DNA from: Bacillus sp. OV166
Lineage (GTDB): Bacteria > Bacillota > Bacilli > Bacillales > Cytobacillaceae
NCBI RefSeq assembly: GCF_900177675.1
Contig: NZ_FXWM01000001.1
Coordinates: 4,659,001 to 4,723,000 of the forward strand
DNA: 64,000 bases
Reading direction: 5' to 3'
The notes beneath the pieces are model-generated. The model had not been told where the DNA came from and made no database searches. It saw nothing but the letters and a program-made list of their open reading frames with translations. This document shows positions 57,577 to 64,000 of this stretch, piece after piece (position 1 is the first letter of the stretch; the number at the start of each line of letters is the position of its first letter). A program made the translations under genes and the position numbers.

Positions 57577-59259
57577 TTAGAAAAGCCCAACTGCATTCCC
57601 GTTTTCATCCACATCCATATTTAAGGCAGCAGGTTTTTTCGGGAGGCCTGGCATGGTCATAACATCTCCAGTTAACGCGACGATAAATCCTGCTCCAATC
57701 GAAGGTTTAAACTCCCTGACCGTCACGCTGAAATCCGTCGGTCTACCTAACTTTCCAGGATCATCAGACAAGGAATATTGAGATTTCGCCATACAAACAG
57801 CTAAATTAGACCAGCCGAATTTTTCAAAATCAATCAATTGTTTTTTAGCCTTTGAAGAAAATTCTACATCTTTTCCACCATAAACCTTTTGGACAATAGT
57901 TCTAACTTTCTGTTCAATCGGATCAGATAGGTCGTATAAAGGCTTAAAATTGTTTTCATTCTTGTCAATGACAGCCAATAGTGTTTCAGCTAGATCGATA
58001 CCTCCTGCTCCGCCTTTTTCCCACACTTCTGTTAAGGCAACTGGAACATTCTCTCTTTCACACCATCCAAGTAATGTTGTTACTTCAAGTTCTGTATCAG
58101 TGATGAATTTGTTAACTGCAACAACTACTGGTAATCCAAAGCTATTGATTGTCTCGATGTGTTTTTTTAGATTTGCAAAACCAAGTGTTAGTGAAGGAAT
58201 ATTCTCTTTTGCTAACTCACTTTTTGCTACTCCCCCATGCATTTTTAAGGCACGAATAGTCGCAACAATAACAACTGCTTCTGGTTGGATCCTCGCACTT
58301 CTTGATTTAATATGTAAAAACTTTTCTGCACCTAAATCTGCTCCAAAGCCAGCTTCAGTGATAACATAATCCGCTAACTGAGCCGCAGCTTTAGTTGCTA
58401 TGACGCTATTACACCCATGGGCAATATTTGCAAACGGACCGCCGTGAATAAGAGCTGGCGTATGTTCAATCGTCTGAACAAGATTTGGTTTGACCGCATC
58501 TTTTAACAATAACGTTAATGCGCCTTCCACACCTAAGTCACCGACCGTTACCGGCTCCTTATGATAATTATAGGCAACAACCATCCGTGATAATCGTAAT
58601 TTTAAATCCTTTAGATCTGTTGCTAAACATAAAACCGCCATAATTTCCGAAGCGACCGTAATGTCAAAGCCATCTTCCCTTGGAACACCTTGAAGGGGCC
58701 CACCAAGACCGATAATAACTTTTCTTAATGCACGGTCATTTAAATCAAGGGACCGTTTCCAGACTATTCTCCGTTGATCTACGTTAAGTTCATTTCCTTG
58801 TTGGAGATGATTATCGATTAACGCTGCGAGGGCATTATTTGCAGTCGTAATCGCATGCAAATCTCCAGTAAAATGTAAGTTGATGTCTTCCATTGGCAGG
58901 ACTTGCGAGTATCCACCGCCAGTCGCCCCACCCTTAATACCCATAGTTGGACCTAATGAAGGCTCTCTGATTGCGATCATCGTTTTTTTACCTAACCGAT
59001 TAAAAGCATCTGCCAGTCCAACTGTCACAGTCGATTTACCTTCGCCTGCTGGTGTTGGATTAATGGAAGTGACAAGGATAATTTTTCCGCTATCCTTCGT
59101 TTTGAGTTTAGCAAGAGCTTCATTTGAGATTTTAGCTTTGTATTTACCAAAAAGTTCTAGATCATCCTCTTCTAAACCAATTTTTTCGGCGATTTCAACA
59201 ATTGGCTTCATCTTTGATTCTTGTGCAATATCAATGTCTGATTTCACTTCAGTTTTCAA
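57577..59259 (-). CDS. fhs: Formate-tetrahydrofolate ligase
   Basis: About 560 residues. The nucleotide loop TPAGEGKST lies near 65-73, followed by REPSLGPTMGIKGGATGGGY and the NIAHGCNSVIATK and EAGFGADLGAEKF stretches of this family. It makes 10-formyl-THF from formate, THF and ATP and feeds purine and one-carbon metabolism. TTG at 59259 is chosen, with AAAGGTGG directly upstream at a short distance. The ATG at 59280 has no ribosome site. B. subtilis lacks this gene, as I recall. The promoter has a cre-like site and an extended -10. Confidence 0.95.
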   Translation of the reverse strand: MKTEVKSDIDIAQESKMKPIVEIAEKIGLEEDDLELFGKYKAKISNEALAKLKTKDSGKIILVTSINPTPAGEGKSTVTVGLADAFNRLGKKTMIAIREPSLGPTMGIKGGATGGGYSQVLPMEDINLHFTGDLHAITTANNALAALIDNHLQQGNELNVDQRRIVWKRSLDLNDRALRKVIIGLGGPLQGVPREDGFDITVASEIMAVLCLATDLKDLKLRLSRMVVAYNYHKEPVTVGDLGVEGALTLLLKDAVKPNLVQTIEHTPALIHGGPFANIAHGCNSVIATKAAAQLADYVITEAGFGADLGAEKFLHIKSRSARIQPEAVVIVATIRALKMHGGVAKSELAKENIPSLTLGFANLKKHIETINSFGLPVVVAVNKFITDTELEVTTLLGWCERENVPVALTEVWEKGGAGGIDLAETLLAVIDKNENNFKPLYDLSDPIEQKVRTIVQKVYGGKDVEFSSKAKKQLIDFEKFGWSNLAVCMAKSQYSLSDDPGKLGRPTDFSVTVREFKPSIGAGFIVALTGDVMTMPGLPKKPAALNMDVDENGNAVGLF

Positions 59260-59309
59260 TACCACCTTTATCCCCCGCATTCAGCATTTAGAATTGGACT
59301 TACGGTTTC

Positions 59310-59332
59310 ATTGTATCAAATAAGCGCTTTCA
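59310..59332 (-). promoter_or_regulatory. fhs promoter (extended -10) with cre-like site
   Basis: On the minus strand TGATACAAT is an extended -10. Just upstream TGAAAGCGCTTATT (59332-59319) matches the CcpA cre TGAAAGCGCTTTCA at 12 of 14 positions and occupies the spacer. Confidence 0.55.
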
Positions 59333-59422
59333 ATCCGATAATTAATTATGACAAATTAATTAATACTTTTCTGAATTTACAATAATGTTTATAATATAAA
59401 TATCAAATATTTAAAATATTCA

Positions 59423-59452
59423 TTGACTCCTTATCGTAGGTAGTTATATAAA
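59423..59452 (+). promoter_or_regulatory. Likely SigA promoter of metA
   Basis: TTGACT and TATATA (16 bases apart) or TATAAA (18 bases apart), 54 bases before the start. No S-box (SAM) riboswitch or T-box is present in the 200-base gap. Confidence 0.5.
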
Positions 59453-59505
59453 TGGATGTAGTATTTAGAAATAATCCTAATTAACCTGAAAAAGGGGCTG
59501 ATCAC

Positions 59506-60414
59506 TTGCCAATTAACATTCCAAAACTCCTTCCAGCGAGGGAAATTCTCGAACACGAAAATATTTTCATTATGGATAATGAACGTGCTATTGCTCAGGA
59601 CATCAGACCATTAAATATCCTTATTCTGAATTTAATGCCCGAAAAAGAAAAAGCAGAAACACAGCTTTTAAGATTATTAGGAAACTCGCCTTTACAAGTA
59701 AATGTCAATTTTCTAAAAACTAACTCCTATGAATCCACCCATACGAGTAAACAGCATCTCGAACAGTTTTACACCACCTTTTCCCAAGTGAAAAACTTAA
59801 AATTTGATGGGATGATTATTACTGGTGCCCCAGTAGAGCTATTAGAATTTGATCAAGTTAAATATTGGTCGGAATTAACTGAGATTATGGATTGGGCCAA
59901 TCAAAATGTCACTTCGACATTACATATTTGCTGGGGTGCGCAGGCTGCTCTTAACTACCATTATCGGATTGGTAAATTTGAGTTACAGCGAAAATGCTCA
60001 GGTATTTATCCTCACCGGATTTTCGAACCTAATGACACTTTGCTACGCGGGTTTGACGACCAGTTTTATGCTCCCCATTCTCGCTATACTGATGTATCGA
60101 TTGAAGCAATTAACAAGAATCCAGAATTAACACTATTAGCCGCCTCTGAAGATGCAGGTGCCTTATTAATTGCCTCTCGGGATAGAAAGCATGTCATGAT
60201 TACCGGACATTTGGAGTATGAATCAGATTCGCTGGCCCAAGAGTATGAAAGAGACTTGAATAAAGGTCTTGAAATCCATATACCGGAGAACTATTTTCCA
60301 AACAATGATCCAACCCAGCCTCCAATTAATCGCTGGCGTTCTCATGGTCATTTATTCTTTTCAAACTGGCTTAATTATTATGTATACCAGGAGACCCCTT
60401 TTTTTTGGGGTTAA
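59506..60414 (+). CDS. metA: Homoserine O-acetyltransferase (MetA)
   Basis: 302 residues. Catalytic Cys142 in LHICWGAQAALNYHY, then the His-Glu pair in ITGHLEYE. Residue 111 is Glu (ITGAPVE). In the MetA family Glu111 selects acetyl-CoA and Gly111 succinyl-CoA, so this enzyme should acetylate homoserine. It is the first committed step to methionine. It starts at TTG with AAGGGG about nine bases upstream. It faces away from fhs. A terminator follows. Confidence 0.94.
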   Translation: MPINIPKLLPAREILEHENIFIMDNERAIAQDIRPLNILILNLMPEKEKAETQLLRLLGNSPLQVNVNFLKTNSYESTHTSKQHLEQFYTTFSQVKNLKFDGMIITGAPVELLEFDQVKYWSELTEIMDWANQNVTSTLHICWGAQAALNYHYRIGKFELQRKCSGIYPHRIFEPNDTLLRGFDDQFYAPHSRYTDVSIEAINKNPELTLLAASEDAGALLIASRDRKHVMITGHLEYESDSLAQEYERDLNKGLEIHIPENYFPNNDPTQPPINRWRSHGHLFFSNWLNYYVYQETPFFWG

Positions 60415-60420
60415 CACTAA

Positions 60421-60449
60421 GCATCGGGTAAATTCCGATGTTTTTTTAT
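60421..60449 (+). terminator. Terminator of metA
   Basis: The stem CATCGG / CCGATG followed by a seven-T run on the plus strand. Confidence 0.88.
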
Positions 60450-60542
60450 TATAATTGTTTGTTTATTATTTGTAAAAATAGAAAGAATATAGGAAAAAAG
60501 CAAGGTATTGCTTTTAATAATTATCTTAAGAGGAGAATTTTC

Positions 60543-60755
60543 ATGGAATCAATTGTGGCACTTCACCGTAATTCCTTTGGGGAAATTATCAACTTTGTCA
60601 CTTCTGAGGGACGAATCATTTCTTATCGAAAGGCAATACTAGAGGCAGAAAATGGTTTAATTCAAGGGGTTCAGGCTATTGAGGAAGAGCATGGTAGAAT
60701 GTCTTTAATCCCAGAGAGCGACCAATCTTTTGATCAATACCCAGATTTATATTAA
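60543..60755 (+). CDS. DUF3892 protein, 70 aa
   Basis: Starts MESIVALHRNSFGEIINFVT after GAGGAG. A 35-codon upstream extension has no ribosome site and overlaps the metA terminator. Two beta strands and a helix (SYRKAILEAENGLIQGVQAI) fit DUF3892, a small domain found alone in Firmicutes, without known function. It has its own shared terminator with mntR. Confidence 0.82.
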   Translation: MESIVALHRNSFGEIINFVTSEGRIISYRKAILEAENGLIQGVQAIEEEHGRMSLIPESDQSFDQYPDLY

Positions 60756-60788
60756 AAGCACCTAGCAATTGCTGCTAGGTGCTTCTTT
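60754..60788. terminator. Bidirectional terminator
   Basis: The stem GCACCTAGCA / TGCTAGGTGC with a short loop and T-runs on both sides, between the DUF3892 gene and mntR. Confidence 0.92.
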
Positions 60789-60789
60789 A

Positions 60790-61212
60790 TTACTCACTTT
60801 CATTCTGTTTTTGTATTTCATTTAATGCCTCAATACGCTTTTGGTCTTCTTCAAAAAACTGAACCAAGTCACCAATTCGATCAATTGAATCCCAGCTTAA
60901 ATGGTGTTCAATCCCTTCGACATCGTTATATATATTTTCATTTTTTACACCGATGATTTTGAGGAACTGTTCTAATAAATCATGTCTGAAGACCAGGCGC
61001 TTGCCAATCTTTTTCCCCTTGGCTGTTAACACAAGTCCTCTATATTTTTCGTAGACTAAATATTCATCTTTATCAAGTTTTTGCACCATTTTCGTTACTG
61101 AGGAGGGATGTACTGACAGCGCTTCAGCAATATCTGAGACTCGAGCGTATCCTTTTTCTTCAATCAATATATATATTTGTTCAATATAATCTTCCATACT
61201 TGGTGTTGGCAT
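60790..61212 (-). CDS. mntR: Manganese-responsive transcriptional regulator MntR
   Basis: 140 residues. The N-terminal winged helix (PSMEDYIEQIYILIEEKGYA, then VSDIAEALSVHPSSVTKMVQ) is followed by a dimerisation domain. All Mn ligands known from B. subtilis MntR are at the same positions: Asp8, Glu11, His77, Glu99, Glu102, His103. It represses Mn uptake genes and in B. subtilis activates Mn exporters. No mnt operator or transporter gene was found in the window, apart from terC as a possible Mn exporter. Confidence 0.97.
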   Translation of the reverse strand: MPTPSMEDYIEQIYILIEEKGYARVSDIAEALSVHPSSVTKMVQKLDKDEYLVYEKYRGLVLTAKGKKIGKRLVFRHDLLEQFLKIIGVKNENIYNDVEGIEHHLSWDSIDRIGDLVQFFEEDQKRIEALNEIQKQNESE

Positions 61213-61305
61213 CCCATACCCTCCAAAAAATTACTCAACTAAAAGTTTACTATATAAAAAAAATAGTGACAAGGCACTTTATCACATATATAAATTAACA
61301 TTTCT

Positions 61306-63474
61306 TTATTTTGCTGCCGTTTCTTCGAATAAAAATTTTACCTTTTTTTCAGTTTGGTCTATAAAAAGCCTGGCATTAAAGGTTTTTTCTTTATTGGTAA
61401 AACCTTCAATCAGCTCGGTTTTTCCTTCTGATAAAAGCAGCTTTAGGTTCTTCTGAGTAATATTCTTACCTAATATTTTCTTTGAAATAGTGAAATCGCA
61501 TTGATTTTTTTGGTAATTTGAACAACCGTAAAAGCTGCCTTTATCTACGACTGAACCATCACATTTTTTACAAGGACCCAGCTTGGTAAAAGTCTGCTTC
61601 CTCCCTTTTTGCTTCCCAGGTGCAAAATTTTCGCGAATCTCCTCCGAGAAAGACCAGTTAGTAGCTTGACCAATACTTGACGAAATTAAATGAATGACCA
61701 TCTTCTTTGTTTGCTCCATAAATTGCTTTGGTGCAGCAGACCCCTCAGATATTTCCTTTAGTTTCTGCTCCCACTTTGCGGTCATTTCAGGTGAAGCTAA
61801 AATTTCTTTCCCAATGGCCTCAATGAGGATTTTGGCTTTCGCTGTAGCATAAACTAAATTCTTAGTAACCTCAATATATAGACGGTCCTTTAGCATTGTA
61901 ATGATGCCTGCTCTGGTTGCTTCTGTTCCAAGGCCCTCGGTCTTTGTCAGAATTTTTTCGAGTTCTTTATCATCTATATGCTTACCGGCCGTTTTCATTA
62001 ACGTAATCAATTGACCTTCAGTATAGCGTTTTGGCGGCTGAGTTTTGCTTTCTTTAACTTCCACTTTATCCGACCGACCCTGCTCACCTTCTGCTAGCAT
62101 TGGTAGTGCAGGTTCATCTTCGTTATCTTTTGGATTCAGTACTTTACGCCAGCCTTCTTCAATTTGAACCTTCCCTTTCGAGATAAACGTTGCCCTTCCA
62201 TCCACCAATGTTGTCACAGTAGTATATTCAGCTATGGCCTTATTGTAGTGTGCGGCGATCAAACTTGTTACAACTAAATCGTAGATTTTTTTCTCATCTG
62301 GGGTGAGCCGCTCCACATTTGGGATTTGTTCCGTCGGAATAATCGCATAGTGGTCTGTGACCTTCTTTTCATTCACATAGCGTTTGTTTTCTGAAATCGA
62401 AGCAAATGGTAACGGGAAGAAACTTTCGTAATCTTTAATATGACTTAATTTGTTTAAGACTTCCGGGAAAGTATTCGCTTCTTCTTTTGTAACGTACCGT
62501 GAATCTGAACGAGGGTACGAGACATTTCCCTTTTGATAGAGCTTTTGCATTACATCGAGAGTTTTCTTCGGTGAGAATTTAAAGCGTTTATTTGCCTCGG
62601 CTTGGAGGGCGGAAAGATTATACAAGAGTGGAGGAAAGAACTCTTTCCTTTCTGATAGAACCTCGCTGACTTCGGCAGGTTTATCCTTGCAAAAAGCAGC
62701 AACTTTTTCGGCTAACTCTTTTGTATTCACTCGGGTTTCCCCATCGTTCTGCCATTTTCCAGTATATTTTTTTCCATTCATTAAAAAATGTGCGAGAACC
62801 TCCCAAAAGGGTTCCGACTTAAAGTTCTCTATTTCTATTTCTCTTTTAACAATAAGTGCTAAGGTTGGTGTTTGTACTCTACCAACTGAAAAGACATCAG
62901 AAAATCCTTGTTTTTGTAAAAGTAAGCTATACAAACGTGAAGCATTCATACCAACCACCCAGTCAGCACAAGCCCTTGTGTAGGCTTCAAAAAATAAACT
63001 CCGTGTTTCTTGCTCGTCCAACAGCTTTTTAAAACCCTCTCTAATGCTATTAGCTGTTAACGACGAGATCCACAGCCTTTTCATGGGTTTGTGACATTTT
63101 GTTAACCTGAGGATATTGCGGATAATCAGTTCACCTTCGCGCCCCGCATCACCTGCATGAATAATTTCAGTCACATTAGAATCAGACACTAACTTTTTGA
63201 TGACTGCAAATTGTTTTGTCTTATCTTTCGTTACTTCGTATTCAAACTGTTCAGGGATAATTGGTAAATTATCTAACGACCATTTTTTCCAGCCTTGCTG
63301 ATATTTTTCGGGCGAGACTAATTGGCATACATGACCAATTGCCCAAGTCACATAGGCTCCCTTAGGAAAAATATCATTTGGATAAATTTCGATAAAACCA
63401 TTTTGTTTTTTATGTTTAAAGATTGATGCTAAGGTTGACCCTTGATCCGGCTTTTCGGCAATAATTAATTTCAT
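61306..63474 (-). CDS. topB: DNA topoisomerase III
   Basis: About 722 residues. MKLIIAEKPDQGSTLASIFK opens the Toprim domain with the metal site in HAGDAGREGELIIRN. The catalytic Tyr sits in NVSYPRSDSRYVT. Type IA domains follow, and the C-terminus has one zinc-ribbon-like unit (CKKCDGSVVDKGSFYGCSNY). It decatenates DNA and unlinks recombination intermediates. The ATG at 63474 has AAAAAGGGAG upstream. A 16-codon extension is not supported. It is monocistronic, and a long AT-rich region lies before it. Confidence 0.95.
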   Translation of the reverse strand: MKLIIAEKPDQGSTLASIFKHKKQNGFIEIYPNDIFPKGAYVTWAIGHVCQLVSPEKYQQGWKKWSLDNLPIIPEQFEYEVTKDKTKQFAVIKKLVSDSNVTEIIHAGDAGREGELIIRNILRLTKCHKPMKRLWISSLTANSIREGFKKLLDEQETRSLFFEAYTRACADWVVGMNASRLYSLLLQKQGFSDVFSVGRVQTPTLALIVKREIEIENFKSEPFWEVLAHFLMNGKKYTGKWQNDGETRVNTKELAEKVAAFCKDKPAEVSEVLSERKEFFPPLLYNLSALQAEANKRFKFSPKKTLDVMQKLYQKGNVSYPRSDSRYVTKEEANTFPEVLNKLSHIKDYESFFPLPFASISENKRYVNEKKVTDHYAIIPTEQIPNVERLTPDEKKIYDLVVTSLIAAHYNKAIAEYTTVTTLVDGRATFISKGKVQIEEGWRKVLNPKDNEDEPALPMLAEGEQGRSDKVEVKESKTQPPKRYTEGQLITLMKTAGKHIDDKELEKILTKTEGLGTEATRAGIITMLKDRLYIEVTKNLVYATAKAKILIEAIGKEILASPEMTAKWEQKLKEISEGSAAPKQFMEQTKKMVIHLISSSIGQATNWSFSEEIRENFAPGKQKGRKQTFTKLGPCKKCDGSVVDKGSFYGCSNYQKNQCDFTISKKILGKNITQKNLKLLLSEGKTELIEGFTNKEKTFNARLFIDQTEKKVKFLFEETAAK

Positions 63475-63514
63475 TATGATTGCTCCCTTTTTACAAAGCA
63501 TCCCGAAATCCATT

Positions 63515-63631
63515 TTACCCATTAAATCCTGTGTACGTAAAGACTAAATAATCACCATATCCACTAATTTCCTCTACAATTTTATGATAGTGGTCGATCG
63601 AGACAATATAATCGACTGTATCATTCTTCAC
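63515..63631 (-). other. Short open frame, possible gene remnant
   Basis: 38 codons from GTG to TAA, reading DTVDYIVSIDHYHKIVEEIS near the start and ending in YTGFNG, a plausible protein-like sequence without ribosome site. An in-frame stop lies two codons before the GTG. It could be the end of a decayed gene or chance. It ends 40 bases before topB. Confidence 0.25.
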
Positions 63632-63679
63632 TTTTCAGTAATTGTAGATTCATTCAATTTCTAAGTACAGTGGTAATAA

Positions 63680-63694
63680 TGATAATAATTATTT
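63680..63694. promoter_or_regulatory. Fur/PerR/Zur-like box
   Basis: TGATAATAATTATTT matches the 7-1-7 Fur-family operator TGATAATNATTATCA at 13 of 15 positions. It lies about 200 bases upstream of topB in a region without a clear gene. The sequence is AT-only apart from one G, so a chance match is likely enough to keep confidence low. Confidence 0.3.
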
Positions 63695-63793
63695 TTAGAA
63701 TTACTCTCAAGGTTCTTACTATTAAAATAGCAGACTACGTCACGAAATCACCTTAGTATTTTGTCTGTTATTTGACAAATAGACTAAATAATA

Positions 63794-63818
63794 AAAAAGA
63801 GTGATCAAATGATCACCC
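63794..63818 (-). terminator. Terminator of the right-edge gene
   Basis: The stem GTGATCA / TGATCAC with loop TT and a six-T run on the minus strand, 17 bases past the stop codon of the partial gene. Confidence 0.85.
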
Positions 63819-63834
63819 ATAATGCTTGCTATTG

Positions 63835-64000
63835 TTAACTCAACGGCTTTATTGAAGGAAGATCCTGACTATACCAATTACCCTCGGGGATAATATTCGA
63901 AACTGTTAAAATTAAGGATGGAATTCTCTCCACATTGAACACAATTGCACCAATTTTCTTTGTAAAAATGATAAAGGCATTTCCATGTGAATAATTATCT
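63835..64000 (-). CDS. C-terminal end of an unidentified protein, cut by window edge
   Basis: The last 54 codons are visible. They read NYSHGNAFIIFTKKIGAIVF, then NVERIPSLILTVSNIIPEGN and end DLPSIKPLS. It looks beta-rich. I do not recognise it. The terminator just downstream supports that it is a real gene end. Confidence 0.55.
   Translation of the reverse strand, partial: DNYSHGNAFIIFTKKIGAIVFNVERIPSLILTVSNIIPEGNWYSQDLPSIKPLS

Noticed and set aside
59281..59505. Possible SAM (S-box) riboswitch or T-box upstream of metA
   Set aside because: None of the conserved S-box segments or the T-box AGGGTGGNACC core can be found. The region is simple AT-rich promoter DNA.
1..64000. CRISPR array, prophage, complete insertion sequence, rRNA or tRNA genes
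   Set aside because: No regularly spaced repeats, phage structural genes, transposase, or RNA-gene signatures were found. The only repeats are short palindromic elements.

Overview
The window reads as chromosomal DNA of a low-GC, endospore-forming Bacillaceae. Neobacillus or a close Bacillus relative is my best guess. The reasons are the gene families (Spo0M, a GerA-type germinant receptor, YjcZ, a yod/kam sporulation-period cluster, YozE, YozD, YpmP/Q/R/S, YpjP, BrxA), the AGGAGG-type ribosome sites, frequent TTG/GTG starts, and two kinds of short dispersed repeat (a GTGTCAGGCAC palindrome and an AAGCGCAAGCGCC...GCTAGACA element) that I remember from such genomes. Gene order follows B. subtilis in several blocks, as I remember that genome. 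Nearly all genes lie on the minus strand.

Layout. 1-8.9 kb: a YtkA-like lipoprotein (cut by the window edge), a zinc-ribbon protein, a secreted protein of unknown function, a CobW-type GTPase, the protease CtpA, copper export (copZ, copA behind a CsoR-type operator), deoD and yodL. 8.9-10.7 kb: an operon of a small His-rich basic protein, a Ser/Thr kinase and Spo0M behind an ECF (SigW-type) promoter. 10.9-20.9 kb: yozD, yodN, yozE, yokU and the lysine/beta-lysine locus kamA, kamR-like activator, ablB, yodQ, yodR, yodS, yodT, with a consensus sigma-54 promoter before kamA and three related palindromes. 21-28.4 kb: a Ktr potassium transporter, an FAD oxidoreductase behind a PurR-type operator, yjcZ, a DUF502 membrane protein, msrA/msrB, an RsgA-type GTPase behind a leader-peptide attenuator, and a DUF4397 protein. 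28.4-35.8 kb: ypmS, ypmR, ypmQ, then a three-gene ger operon and a degV gene that separate ypmQ from ypmP.

36-39.9 kb: tatA, tatC, dfrA, thyA and a secreted HExxH metalloprotease of the anthrax-lethal-factor-like type. 40-50.6 kb: a tellurium-resistance-type (Ter) island. It holds three TerD proteins, TerC, TelA and YceG, plus four genes (citrate-lyase-like aldolase, TRSP phosphoribosyltransferase, StiP-type protein, HAD phosphatase) that resemble the predicted nucleoside-like biosynthetic module of Ter systems. Two near-identical ECF promoters head its two halves. 50.6-64 kb: ypjP, brxA, a CvfC-type HEAT protein, the ABC-F ATPase yfmR, an HD protein, a second degV, fhs with a cre-like site on its promoter, metA with Glu111 (acetyl-CoA type), a DUF3892 protein, mntR and topB.

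The strongest unexplained signal is the 240-base leader of the RsgA-type GTPase gene. It has a good promoter, a 24-codon ORF with a ribosome site, and a terminator just before the gene. Nine bases inside the ORF are complementary to the terminator's upstream arm. This is the architecture of ribosome-mediated attenuation. No rRNA, tRNA, CRISPR array or complete insertion sequence was seen.
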